In this document: piece by piece, positions 25,237-37,117 of the stretch
How the letters are laid out: each line of letters begins with the position of its first letter
Numbering within the stretch: position 1 is the first letter of the stretch
Source of the DNA: Venturia oleaginea
Taxonomy: Eukaryota; Ascomycota; Dothideomycetes; Venturiales; Venturiaceae
Direction: 5' to 3'
Assembly (NCBI GenBank): GCA_013176395.1
Contig: JABMLP010000013.1
Span: 124,001-188,000 of the forward strand
Length of the DNA: 64,000 nt
The notes under the pieces: model-generated
What the model was told of the DNA's origin: nothing
What the model saw: the letters and a program-made list of their open reading frames with translations, nothing else
The model's database searches: none
Position numbers and translations under genes: made by a program

Positions 25237-26492
25237 TCATTGATAACCCCCAGGACCAACATCACTACTCGCACTCCCAGGCCCCCTATCATGTCCATGT
25301 CCTCCGTGACCATGCCCACTATGCCCACCCATCCCCATTCCCCCATGAACCTCTCCAACACCACCACCAAGTCCATGAACCATCCCCCCATGCCCTGCCT
25401 GCTCATAAATCGGACTATCACCCTGCCCCTCGTCATCCTGAGCCCCAGCCTCCAAATCCCCAAGATCATCAAGACTGGAATGTTGCCCGTGGCCTCCTCC
25501 CATGCGAGAAGATGATGAACCGCCCCGGAGATCTGTGGGGTCGATGATTTCCATGGCTTTTTCTTTGCAGGCGGCGGGGGAGAAGCCGGAGCCAACTTTT
25601 GTGGAGATGATGCGCCACCGGTCTGTTTCGTATTCGCGCATTGCGTTGCGGAGTTTTTGGACCTGTGGGGGAGTGGGTTAGTTGGGTGGTTTGGAGGGGG
25701 GAAGGATTGAAAGGGTGGTATTATGAGGAGATATGGAGGATCAGGATCGAGTTGGATGAAGATTAAGAGGTGCGATTGACAAACCCACGAAGGTTTCGTC
25801 GTGAGAGTTGCAGGCAGAAACTGTATCGATAGGAAAGAAAAGAAATTGCAACAACTCACCATCTCGTCCGTCCAAACCGTAGTCTTAGCCTTCAACTTAG
25901 TACAATACCTCACCTGCAACGTCCCCGAACTCCTCCCCGGGAAGAAATCCTTAATCTCTTTCCACGTCAAATTCTTCTTCTCCTTCAAATCCACAAGCAA
26001 TTGATCATCTTCGGGTGTGAATTTCAATTTTGGACCCCGAGGTTGGGGAGCGGGCTCGGGCATGCCCGGTTTGCCCACTAGTGAAGGTCGGCCATGGTCT
26101 TGCGGTGGGGATGAACCACCATAACCCGTCCGCCGCAATTTCTGGGGCGGGGACGAGTTTGGTAAACGATGGTGATGATGCTGGGGTGGAGCAAGGGTTT
26201 GTTGTTGTTGCTGCTGCTGAGGCTGGTAGTGTTGGTGTTGATGCTGCTGGTAGAGATTATGCTGAGGTTGAGCATGATGTCCAAGTGGATTCAGTTCTAC
26301 TGGCATATCGTGCCCAGTGTCTGTGCCATGTGTCAATCCAGAAAGGGCTTGGAGATCCAGCTGCAAGTCTTCGTGTGGACGACTCCGCTTCCGGCTGGGA
26401 GGAGCATATTGGATGTGGGTTTGTGAATGTGAGGGTCCTGCGCCATAAGAAGGCTGATGATGGGTCATCTGGGGTTGCTGGTGGCGCAACAT
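25237..26492 (-). CDS. Two-SANT Myb-like DNA-binding protein (first of three)
   Basis: Probable transcription regulator. Exon 1 ends at 25860 (donor GTGAGT, phase 0) and exon 2 covers 25237-25662 after a 197-nt intron. The N-terminal part is rich in His and Gln (polyglutamine near 26200). Then comes a first SANT/Myb repeat containing FTPEDDQLLVDL and WKEIKDFFPGRSSGTLQVRY, and a second repeat containing WTDEMVQKLRNAMREYE and WRIISTKVG. The tail is Gly/His-rich. The 5' end is unresolved: the frame stays open upstream to about 26811 without any Met, so either the Met at 26492 is used or an upstream exon supplies the start. Target genes are unknown. A paralogous domain layout occurs at 29585-30653. 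Confidence 0.75.
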
Positions 26493-27370
26493 TTGGGGCG
26501 GGCGGAGTTCTGAATGATCGTCTACTGAGCTGACTTGTACCAATGGAGATCGATGCTGCAGAGCATGTTGCTGGAGCGTTTGAAGAGGGGGTTGCTGTTG
26601 TAGAAAAGGCGTATGGCTGGAGCCTAATCCGTATTGTTGGAGGATATGTTGTTGATTGGTGTCGACTACGCTCGATTGTTGATGTTGCTGCTGCGCAACG
26701 CTGGAGTCTCCTTCTCCTCGCGAGTGCTGTTCTTGTATGCCATAGTTGAGGGAGAAGTCTCGATATGTTCCCTCCAGCGTTGCGAATATGCATGTAGACT
26801 GCCAGAGCTAGATTGGCTCTGGCAGTGTCGCCCGGTAAGAGCAGCGCCGAATGAGTGACCCCAGGGTGGGTGGTGATTCAAACCCAGATAGAGATCTGGT
26901 AAGTGTGTATCGCACGTGTTTGGGAGTATCCTTTTCGCGGCTCAATATCCTGTCAAACGGTTCTGTTGGAGTAATCCGAAGCGAGCGGCCCTGGGCCAGC
27001 GGACGTAGGACTTAGCAGGGCCAGGATAAGGGTTAGCTGACTTGAGATATAGATTTGGAGCAACAAGATCTCTTTCACTTAAGATCCGGGAGGTGTTGCG
27101 TATTATAACATTCCAGCAAAATCACGGTTCGTTCGTGGCATTAATAATACGCATCAAATGCGCAGTCAAATCTGCTCGGACACGACACAAGGCAGTCCAG
27201 GCGCGATAGATAATGTTCTTTCCCACGAGACAAAGGTCGTTCCTAAAAGGTAGAGGGTTAGCTGAGTATGGCAAGTGGAAGAGACGGATTCTGATGGGGG
27301 CATAATGCCGTACCAGGATGCCGTGGTCGGCCTGCGATGGTGAGCACAGGTCGTCGAGTGTTTAGCCCAG

Positions 27371-28042
27371 ATGCGCTCGAGCTGTGAGTGGCCAGGCAGT
27401 CAAATTGGCATTTCTTCACCAGTAGCGCGCCATGCTGGTTCCAATCAAGCAATGCCCGCGCGTGTTCAAGCTGCGGACAGCCTTGCCACTTTTCTAGAAC
27501 GTGCACAGATGTTCAAACTGTTTGAGGAAGTGCATGGGCTCTGCTTTGGTCGAGCGATGCCTTGGTCAGATATGATTCATGATTCGCAACATGGTGATCG
27601 GTACTATATTGTGAACGCATGTTGGACAAGCTTTGACTGGGCTCAGATCCTCGATGGCCGGATGGAAAGGCAAGAAAGGGAACACGACACATTTGTGCGA
27701 GTGAAGAACTGGGGTGATGAAATGGCAGGGGAGCCAAAGCGAGAGAGGCGACAGAAGCGAAGCCTGAGGTGCGAGCAAAGAAGCAATCGATACACACCGA
27801 GTACGAGAGAGGGGAAACGACGGTGGCGGACTGGCCTCTGCCAGCAACAGCAGCAGTCGGCCGGTGCGGACTGGACGTCAAATCCGATCTCATGCAGCGT
27901 CAGTTTCATGTGTGGACATATAAGAAACGAACCCTGTGTTATATCGACTGGCGAACTGGCCTGCGAGGACGCTGAGTGGCTCATGAGCAATGGGGCGTCA
28001 AAGAATGCAGGCCGGCCGTTGTTGAACTACGGACCTAGATGA
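27371..28042 (+). CDS. Hypothetical 223-aa open frame, doubtful
   Basis: Open frame from MRSSCEWPGSQIGISSPVA to NYGPR. It has one stretch that looks protein-like (around MFKLFEEVHGLCFGRAMPW) and then low-complexity Arg/Gln-rich sequence. No domain is recognised, and minus-strand frames of similar length overlap it. It is listed only because a 224-codon frame is longer than most chance frames here. Confidence 0.2.
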   Translation: MRSSCEWPGSQIGISSPVARHAGSNQAMPARVQAADSLATFLERAQMFKLFEEVHGLCFGRAMPWSDMIHDSQHGDRYYIVNACWTSFDWAQILDGRMERQEREHDTFVRVKNWGDEMAGEPKRERRQKRSLRCEQRSNRYTPSTREGKRRWRTGLCQQQQQSAGADWTSNPISCSVSFMCGHIRNEPCVISTGELACEDAEWLMSNGASKNAGRPLLNYGPR

Positions 28043-29320
28043 TGGGTTTATATTGATGTATAAGAGGGTTCGGACAGCGCCGCAGGAATAGAGTGTATTG
28101 ATTTGAATGTTGTTGTTGTTGGGGGAGGAGGGAAGCCTCGGCGGATGACGGCCCTTTTCGCGGCCCATCTCCTCCCACCACCAACAATCCATGGAGCACA
28201 GAGAAGACTCTCCACCGCTCACCAACGAGCAGTACATGGCAGATACAAGGCCCAACCTCAGCCTTCTTCTGCACCGCTCTGCCACCTCCCGTCAAGCCAC
28301 CAACATGGCCCAAAACGGTCAGGATAGGTTTGAAGGCATCGACGTATGATCCCGAGTTTCGTGAATTGAGCACCGTCTCACCCGCCAACTTCATGAACTA
28401 TGCAAAAAGCCAACATCAGCCTCTCCCCATGAATCGCATAGAGTTCAATATCAACAAACGTTCGTCCGAGCGCTCGAGATTGGAATTCAGGATGACAATG
28501 TGTCTGCCGGAAAGTTTGCCCATCTACCTGCTGCGCTTTACCCTTTCCACCATCCACTCACCAACAAGAGCTATCGCGACGACCTGCTCGCAATCCAAAT
28601 CTCACACCTTCCATCATCTACACCCCCTCCAATCTCGTGTGACGAAACCTGACCGCCCCCATGGTCCAAATTACTCGCACAGGTGTACATTGTGCAAGGG
28701 ACAACGAGACTCTCCGTCGTCGTCGGTCGGCCCAGTGTACCTCTGGGTACTGGACGTGGTGTCCTGTTCCACCGTCCAGCACCGTGTGCGAGGGTAGAGA
28801 TTAATGTCATTGTGTCGCCTCGAGTCAACAATTCCTGATTGAGGGTGGCAAATGTAGTACAACACTCTGGCAGCCCGCATGAGGGGTGCCACAAGTCTGG
28901 AAATGACCGAGTAAAACCCAAGTTACGGTCTTCAGCATGGCTGGCGAGGTCCGTCTGGGACCGGGTCCGCCCTCCCCACGTACCTCCAACTGTGCCGCGA
29001 ACCTCATGCGCTCCCTCTGTGCTCGGATGGATGTGGTTATGCACTTCTGTTGGGCGTGAGTGGTATCAATGCCGAAAAGAAATTATGGAGCCGGGCTGTT
29101 ATAAAGAACCAGAGTTGATTTGAGTTTCCCCCAGACGCGTTTCCCCAAACGATTGTCCCCAGATCAGTTTCCCCAAACGATTGTCCCCAGACGATTACGC
29201 CAAACCCCCTCCCTCACCGACAACCGACCACCGACCACAAATTGTTGGGTTGCTTGTAAAGAAAAATGCTGTGAGTTGCTCCATCGTCGTACACGCAAGT
29301 ATGCAAGCAAGCAAGAGAAA

Positions 29321-29338
29321 GGGGGGGGGGGGGGGGGG
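29321..29338 (+). repeat. 18-nt poly-G run
   Basis: Uninterrupted run of 18 G flanked by AAA and AA. It is a simple repeat in a non-coding stretch downstream of the second Myb gene, and its length may be affected by sequencing or assembly. Confidence 0.9.
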
Positions 29339-29584
29339 AAAGATTCCAAATCATTCGTAAAGTCATCAGACCAAACACCAGACTTCCAGAAAAACCTGGC
29401 TGCCGGCATGGTTCCAGTCCCAGTCCCAATCCCAGATGCAAAACAAAAGCCCCCGTTTCCCGATGAAAGTGGTATCTTGAAAAAAAAAAAGAGCAACAGA
29501 GAAAGGAAGAAGTAGTGCAACCGCTCAAAACCCCGAATACCCCATGCAGAATGCTGTATGTATCTATGTTGTCATGTTCACGCA

Positions 29585-30653
29585 TTACATCTTACCTCCA
29601 AAATGCTCCTTAGCGTATTGTTCGCAAGCCTGTCCCGTGACGAGTCAGCCATGTACAACGGTGAGCAACAGCAACTGGAACAAAAAAAAAAGAAAAAAAA
29701 AGAAAAAGGAAAAACAGGATATACCTTAGCTGGCTTCCCAACCTTGGCCCCAATCGTTTTCCACTTGTTAGCTTCGTACTCCTTGATAGCGGCGAGGAGC
29801 GCTGCACTCTGCCATAATGTATTTTAGCAATGGTCATGTCCCCATCTCGTGTTTTCTAATCTCTCGAGGGGGGGATCACCGGGTTTCAAATTACCTCGTC
29901 CTCTGCAAACTCGGCATAATGCATGTCCTATTTTTTTTACTGTGAGCGATTTGTCCTGACCTGACCTGATCTGCTTGTGGCTTGCTTGCTTACTTTGGTA
30001 GATGGAGGGGAAGGTAGGTGGAAGGGTAAATGGGGGGTGGGGTGACTAACCTTATACCAATGTTTCTTTACGCTCCCTTCTGTCCGCAGTGGGAATGACT
30101 ATTTCACGCATAAATACGTTAGGTCTTGCTCAATCGCTTTTGCTTTCTTGCTTTCTTTCATTCCTTCTTTCTTCACTCATTCACCTCACACCTTATTCTT
30201 CCTCTTTCCTTTTTCTTCCTCCCCAACCAACTAACTCGCTCCCTCGTAAACAACAAACAAACAAAAACGCACCTTAGCAATCTCATTCCAACTCTTCCCC
30301 TCATCCCTCATATGCTTAAGCCTCAACTCCTCGCCAGGCGTCCACGGCGTATTCGTCCTCCCCTTCTTCACCGGCGGCTGTTGGCTACTCTCTTCCGTAG
30401 GCGCTGGATGTGTAGACGTCTCTACAGCAAAGGTAGGTGCGGGTATAGATGTAGATGTAGCGCCTTTTTGCGCCGGTTCCGGGGCGATGGGACTCGGTAG
30501 CATTTGTGTATTTGGTTTTTGTTGGTTGGATGCTCGTCGTTTCCGCGGGTTTGGGTTCGATGATGAGGAAGAGGGTTGGTGTTGATGTGGATTTTCATGT
30601 GTTGGTGGTGGGGCAGCGGTAGCGGGAGCGGCGTAGGGGCTTATTTGGGACAT
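29585..30653 (-). CDS. Two-SANT Myb-like DNA-binding protein (second of three)
   Basis: A 196-aa predicted regulator in five exons on the minus strand: 30273-30653, 30051-30098, 29895-29927, 29725-29808 and 29585-29629. All junctions are phase 0. The N-terminus is Pro/Ser/Thr-rich with a basic patch (NPRKRRASN). SANT repeat 1 reads PWTPGEELRLKHMRDEGKSW, then IAKSFPLRTEGSVKKHWYKD, crossing two introns. Repeat 2 contains LLAAIKEYEANKWKTIGAKV and ends near ACEQYAKEHF. Intron 1 has a CTAAC branch point. I chose the Met at 30653 (MSQISPYAAP); the frame is open to a Met at 30917, so a longer N-terminus is possible. The layout resembles the gene at 25237-26492. Confidence 0.8.
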
Positions 30654-33600
30654 GCGCTGGTGGTGTGATGGTGACGGTGACGGGGCTGTTGCGGTTGCGG
30701 GTGGGAAGGAGGGCTGGGTTGATGAGGCTGGAGTTGGGGATGGTTTTGGGTTGCGCTTTGAGTTTTGTGTGGTTCTGTAAGGCGTGGAGGAGATGGGGTT
30801 AGTAATGTGTTTATTTGTTGTGATGGGAATGTGGAAGTGAAATGGGGGAATAGTGGTGGTACTTTGTTCGAACGAACGGGGAGGTATGTTCGACTTCGGT
30901 GGAGAGTAGAGGTACAAGGCTCAAGTTGAGAGTTAAAGAAGAGAATCTCACGACATGGTATATGGAGACGAGTGACCTTTCTCCGTTTGGCGGGAAAAGC
31001 CCTCGAACCAACGAAACAGCTAATAGTCCTGGTTCTTAGCAGTCAAGTATAACAATGGTTCATCGTTTCTCTCTGTCAGGGAGCCAAAAGGGTTATGTTA
31101 TGCTGATGAATGACATCGGTCGCTTGTGAAAGGATAGGATGGGATGGGATAGGATAGAGATACTTGACGTTAATGCATCAGCATCATCGCGTGCGCCCGA
31201 AGATCAACGACGACGCATGAGGAATTATCGACTGGACTCGACTGGGCAAGCAAAGGGAAGGGAACATTTCAAAGGTCAAAGCTTGCAACAAGCTATAGAA
31301 CTAGGTCAGCAGAGGAAATTTTACTAGGTTCCTTGGACATGATGCCGGGCGAGCTTATTAACCTAGGCAGTCGTGATATGTAGACGGTACTTGCTCCCCC
31401 ATATGAGACACCACCAACGAAAATGTATATGTACGTGAAGTCGTATTTCTGTGAGACGAAAAAGGCGGGGTCGAATGCTTGTAAAGTGCAAGCTGCATTC
31501 CACCAAAGACGGAACTGGGTGGGGAAGGTGGAAGATAACTTGCAGGCTCACGTCCAATGAGATGACGAGCCAGTGGGTATTTCATGCGTCCCTAGAGAAT
31601 TTCCGGGCATGGGTGATGCTGCGGGCAGACAATCAAGGCTGGGAAACAGGCCTGGTGTTTGCTGGTAGAGTGCATGTTTAGATGCGTAGAGATGTGTAGA
31701 CAGGGAATGGATGGATCAAACAATATGGGGATATAACGTTTGAAGGAAAGGCTATTACTACTCGTACTCACACATCACAATGCCTTGGCGAGGCCTTGCG
31801 GGCTGGAACGACGAGGAGTATTTCAAGCCATACGAGGGAGTCCCCATCCCAGCCCATGCCTGTAGCGAGTCGACGCTAGGAGGTAGCATGCAAGCCATAT
31901 TGCATTGTCCATTTCTCTAGCGCATAGATTCAAGTCACAGTGTGCACGGAAAGCTAGTCTGACCTTAGAACTACGGCATTGCGCACTTCGCGGACTGTTT
32001 TCTCGGCTCTTCCCGCGGGATCTCCAACAGACAACGAGGGTGTTGCTCGCAGCGCTGAAGGACATGGGCTCCGAGAGGTGGTTCACCATGCAGGCTGATG
32101 CTCATGATGAAGTTGACCACGCAGATAAGGACACGGGCTAGAACTACGCACGCTGCTGCACGGCACAACGAGCGACATACATTACCTAGGACATGCGATG
32201 CTGCCGACCACGCGAAAAGCATGCGGAAGACACGATGATGATGATGCAATAGTACACGAGGGTACTCGGATGGTACTCGTACAAGGAGTATACTCCAGTG
32301 CAGGCCGTTGGCCGAAAGGCTCTGATGGGATTCGATAGGGTGTTGAAGAAAGCCCGGAGCCTAGGGGTTGGGAGATTGGGAAACTTATGACGTGGATGAC
32401 GGATCAAACCTCACACAGACATTATTACAGTTCTCGGCCAATATCGTACGAGTAGTCCATTCGGAAACTACCATTGCCCAGTACCAGTGCCCAGTACCAG
32501 TGCCCAGATTCAATCCCCAAAACGACCCACGGGCAACGAGGCAATGTCGCAAGCGTGTTTGGTTGTCGATTTGGTAAGATTGCCATCGGCAAACCCGCAG
32601 TAGTTGAGGTTTGGGTGCACGCGGTACTTGATACTATATTAAGCTTTGTGTAGAGACTTCTTAGTCCCCGAAGAGCAGGGTAGCATTCAGTGAGCCAAGC
32701 CGCAGATCCATTCGGGTTAGCGCGCGCTCTATCGATAAGATCACATGACCCACACCACATCCACATTGCAAACCGTGGCTGACAGATTTCGAAACTTCAC
32801 CAACGTCTGGCGCGTATCGCCTTCTCCTCACAAACTCAACTGTGTCCCCCACTCTGATTCGTTTTTGGTCTCGGTTTCAATCACTTTGTTTCTGCCGGTC
32901 GAAGAACTTCTCGATGCACTCTGCAGTTCTACTCCTGGTCCAGCGCTAAGCATTTCGCCTATTCGTGCCGTGAGATTGCAGGACCGTCTGTATACATGGT
33001 TCTATCCATCCACCCCCATTCAATCCATCGGACAGTAGTTGACGATTCCATAGAGTCCCTGTTGCCCGCACTGTCTCCTATGTAATAGCCAGCCTCTCCC
33101 CTCTGCTGACAGTTTGCGTTCCCGTCTGGGTTTCGGCAGCTAAACATATCCGAGCTCTCATAGCTCCCCTTTCCTATCTTCCTCGCCTGTTCCTGAAGCG
33201 GGTGTTTGAGAAACGTCGCCAGCCTTGCTTCTCACGTCAAGCAAATTCATGCGGATCTTGAGGCTCAGTTTCCAGCTCTACACATCGTTTCAATCCTGTC
33301 CCGGATCTCGCTAGTCTGAAAACGTTCCTAACATCATTTCGCGCCACTCCAATCACCATGCTTGTTCCATCTGTTGTTCCTGTTCAGATTCGAGGTTTTA
33401 AGGCCTGCATGTGCCTCTGTTTTCGTCCTCTCACCTTCTATTGTTCTGGCAATTGTCCACCCGGCAGCTCCATCAACTTTCACTCACTACCCACCGGCTG
33501 GGCTGCGTTTCTTTCCTTACTAGACATTGCTGGACAATATTTTTATACTTACTATATTTAATCTGTTTGTCTTTCTCCGCACGAAGCTTCACTCTCGCCT

Positions 33601-33690
33601 CGTTCACTCCAATCCAATAAAAATCACGGACTCAACAACCACAGGTCTCACATTGAGCACTTCCACCACTCTACAAGCCCAACAATCAAC
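30654..33690. other. Divergent intergenic region between two Myb-like genes
   Basis: 3 kb between outward-facing genes. A partial tandem CCCAGTACCAGTG (about 2.5 copies) occurs near 32475-32510. The stretch 33000-33690 is pyrimidine-rich and likely holds the promoter and 5' UTR of the downstream gene. No gene is supported inside. Confidence 0.45.
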
Positions 33691-34762
33691 ATGCAAAACC
33701 ACCAGTCACTAGCTCCAATATCGGAGGGTGCCCGAGGACGGAAGATGGCGCCAACTGGCGGAAACCGATCCTGGTCAGAAGAGGAAGTGAGTATAGCGAT
33801 CAACACCATACATTTAAGCAATACTAACCTCATCCAAGGAAAACTATTTGCTACAAACCAGGATGCAGAAGATGCCCTACAAGCACATCGCAGCTTACCT
33901 CAAGAAAACGGAACTGGCATGTCGGTTACACTACCACCAATTGTCTCACGGCAGCCATCGACGGAAACGCACCGCTTCTCTTTCTTCCTCATCTAGCTCA
34001 GGTGGCTCGGTCAGACACTCGCCGCCGCAATATCACCTCAATGGAGATCATCATGAAGATTATGGCGTTGGCTCCATGCACGGGATTCACAATCCATATG
34101 GTTCGATGAACCCTTTGACATCTTATCCCAGCAACAACTCCCCCGGGAGGAGCCAGCACAAGCTTCTTCTGCCAAAGCCACGACCTCTTACCCCAGATAA
34201 CTCTCCTTCACGATTGCACGGACTGCGCATCCACACTGGCAATAACAACCCGCACGGCTCGTCCGTCGACACAGACCGATTACGACAAATTTATGATGCA
34301 CACCGCGGAAACTTCTGGTCAGCCATCGCCACAGAGTACGGAAGTGATGTGTCACCAAATCAACTGGAAGAAGTATGGAGAGGCGCACCAGGCCAAATGA
34401 TCACACCAGAAGACAGTCCAAACACTAGAGCCCTCAGCATCCACCCCATGCTACAACCTTCTCCCTTCCCACCCTTCAACAACCCCATGCCACAGCAATA
34501 CCGAAAAGACTTTGGACCAATGAGTTTACCTTCCAATGGTCCCTCGCCGTCTGATCGCTTCAACTATGGCATGCCGCAGATGACTACGCCGATGGCGCCG
34601 ATGCAGTACGGTAACCCGCAGATGGGGAATATGCATCAGAGATCTGTCAGCCAATCATGGGGGAATCCACTCCCGCCTGCGACGTCGATTAATGCGCTCC
34701 TTACTGAGGATAAGTGCCCGAGGCAGACGGATCAGAGATATACCCTTGGTGGGCATTGTTAA
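33691..34762 (+). CDS. SANT/Myb-like domain protein (third of three)
   Basis: Exons 33691-33786 and 33839-34762 encode about 339 aa. The 52-nt intron has donor GTGAGT, branch ACTAACC and acceptor AAG, and it splits the domain after RSWSEEE. The joined domain continues ENYLLQTRMQKMPYKHIAAY and LKKTELACRLHYHQLSHG, followed by the basic HRRKR. A second helical segment, around TDRLRQIYDAHRGNFWSAIA and LEEVW, resembles a further SANT-like repeat. The rest is rich in Pro, Met, Asn and Ser. The C-terminus includes TSINALLTEDKCP. It is likely nuclear and DNA- or chromatin-binding. The domain type is clear, the biological role is not. Confidence 0.8.
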
Positions 34763-35538
34763 TCACGCACGTTCTTTTGATGATTATGTTTTTGATAATT
34801 ACGGTGGATACACTCCTTTTAGCGCTTTCGGATTTCGGGTTTTGGTTTTCGGTATTGGATATGGGAGCGCTTGGTATTGGGTTTGGGTCTGGGTATGGGG
34901 AAATCTACGATACGGATTGAGTTGCCAGGCTGGCTGGCAGTCTCCATTATTCCTTAGTGTCTTGTCTTTTTGTTTACCAATTCCTGTACGTAATTATTTT
35001 ATTGTTTATTGTTTCCTCCGGTTTTTGTCTTGTTGTTTGTGATGGTTTATGCCCCATACTTTTCATTCATTTGGCGTTTCATTGTGGCGCGTATTATGTT
35101 TAGGGGTTCCAACGGTTGGGTTGGGGGGAGGGGGGTTGAAGCAAGCGTTTTCTGGGGTTAGGGGATGGGGGATGGACCGTTGACTGATGGTTGCTTAATT
35201 AGGCGGTAGGATGGCAAGGATTGACTGTGTCTGACTTTGTTCAATTGGGAGTTTGCATTAATGGGTAGATTCGTACTAAAACCTTGATCAGTTTGCAAAT
35301 ATCATTTATATACATTTTTACTTGATAGTCTCCGCTCACTACCCTCACCCCTCAATCAAAAACAGTGGGTTCTTAAGGCTATTCACTGTTTAGGGCGTTT
35401 GGAGGTGGTGTGTAAACTTGCTTGCATGTAGAATAAGAAGAAATATCGTTAACTTATCAATTTAGTGAACCTTTTGCAATTGTGAGATTTATTTACTGGA
35501 GAATTCTTCTACTGTACTAGTAGCGACTAGTATAGGTT
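34763..35538. other. Intergenic, nothing supported
   Basis: T- and G-rich downstream region of the third SANT gene leading to MITE copy 2. No gene seen. Confidence 0.5.
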
Positions 35539-35545
35539 AGGGCGT

Positions 35546-35799
35546 GTCATGGGGAGGGTTCGGGTATCAGGATGAAGGAGCAGCAGCAGGAACAGGTATC
35601 ATTCAACAGGCTACATACGAACTGGCAGGCAAACCACCAGGCAGGTTTGACGACGGGACGTAGCTCAAAGAGCTACGTATTGGTTGAAGCCACGCAGGCT
35701 TTTAAACCCTTTCCTCGGCAGAACTACGGTTCTGCCTTGATCACGTACCGTGGGGCTACCCCAACGGCGGGAGAGACTTGTCCGCGGTCGTACCGTGAC
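35546..35799 (+). mobile_element. MITE copy 2 (254 bp)
   Basis: Begins GTCATGGGG and ends CCGTGAC. It is flanked by a perfect 7-bp direct repeat AGGGCGT (35539-35545 and 35800-35806), which defines the ends of the family. It has the same internal order as copies 1 and 3: a purine-rich GGAGCAGCAGCAGGAACAGG block, the GTAGCTCAAAGAGCTAC hairpin, the GGCAGAAC/GTTCTGCC hairpin, and a TGGGG/CCCCA-like hairpin. Non-coding. Confidence 0.9.
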
Positions 35800-35806
35800 A
35801 GGGCGT

Positions 35807-36387
35807 TGTTTATAGTTCTGTTGGGTAAATGGCGATATACTTATTTGGACTTTTCGAAGACATAAGAAATATCAACCTTCTCGGGCGGGACGAGTTCCAG
35901 AGGCTTTCGAGGTGGTAGAATTTTCGCGGTGGGGATGGATCTTCCCTTTTATTCTTACTATATAAGGCGATTGGGGATTGTTGGGTTGAATATACTACAT
36001 GACCGCTTTATCGCCTTTTTAGTTTGAAATTTAACGATACTTTGGGAGAGATTTTTTATTACTGTCCTGAGTATTTCTTTCAGATCATTCAAGTAGGATC
36101 GATCGAAGCTCCTAGGATAGTATTAGGTTGAAAATGGACAGGAATATCGTAGAGTCAATATTTATTTTTCAAGGTTGATCGGTGTTAAATTTTGGGTTTC
36201 GGGACGAAGACTAATGAGATTGGGAGGACCATGACTGGTGCCCGGTTGTAAGCTTTCTAGCCTTGTATTAATCGCGAGAGTATGCCTGCCTTGCTACCAT
36301 TTGTCACGCGGATTTGGGAACGTCCATCTGTCATTGCGAAGACTGTACGGTGAGTGATTAGAAGCGTGTGACACGGCTTCCCCCCCC

Positions 36388-36419
<32 letters not shown>

Positions 36420-37117
36420 AAAAAAAAAAAAAGAAGGATCGAGGTTGGGGTTTGTATTGCAAGGAGGTTCGAAGTTGTCGGAGATTTGCGACGGTCGTGC
36501 TAAGTCCGGTACGTCTTCTAAATTTAGCGGATACCCGCCAAATCTCCCGGGATCCACTCTGAGATTTAATGTCCTTACTACTTGCGCAGCTGCATCGTGT
36601 TTCAAACCCTTCGAACAAAAATAATTTTGCCAAAGTCTAGACTCTGGACTGACACTGGCATATGCAGACACCACGGCCACTGCAGACCTCCGTCTACTGG
36701 TAGCCTGGATACACGCCTTATGCCTCAGGCCTCTCTCCTTCGTCGCATACATGCACCCTAACCAAGGATATGTTAACCTCATCGAGCTGTAGAGCTGCCC
36801 TTTTAGGTAATAATCTTCGTTCCTTATCCTCTATCTACCTCTCCATCTTCAGACACGCCAATTGCTAGCTTCGGGTGTGAACAGGGAATGTTAGCGATGC
36901 TGATAAGGCTGCCGCTCGATAGCGAAGAGATGGGCTTCTGCGGAGATGGTCGTCAGAATGCCATGGTGTATGCCGTTGCCGCTTTCGGCGGCTTCTATTT
37001 ATTTCATGTCTATGTCTTGCTTGGAACCTCAGAGTACTTACTCTTTTGATGCCCCCTTTTTTTCCCCTCCCTCGCGTTGAAGCACTATCGATTTATTGGA
37101 ATTGTTAATCCGCCAGC
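35807..37117. other. Intergenic and probable promoter of the MFS gene
   Basis: 1.3 kb. Contains the poly-C/poly-A tract. The last 100 bp before the ATG at 37118 are T/C-rich, as expected of a 5' leader. No gene is supported. Confidence 0.5.
36380..36432 (+). repeat. Compound poly-C/poly-A tract
   Basis: C run interrupted by one T at 36388 (8 C, T, 21 C), followed directly by 23 A. It is a simple-sequence tract, and its exact length is likely unreliable. Confidence 0.9.

Larger units (their letters stand above)
26493..29584. other. Upstream region and mostly non-coding interval
   Basis: 26493-26811 continues the Myb frame without a Met (Gln-rich). Beyond it I see no domain. Frames at 27371-28042 (+) and 28571-29044 (-) are long but unrecognised. 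An 18-bp G run lies at 29321-29338. Confidence 0.4.

Noticed and set aside
26257..26793. 178-codon minus-strand frame overlapping the first Myb gene
   Set aside because: It is an alternative frame of the Gln/His-rich coding region with no motif.
36380..36432. Poly-C/poly-A tract as an inserted poly-A tail of a retro-element
   Set aside because: No element body or target duplication next to it; more likely simple sequence.
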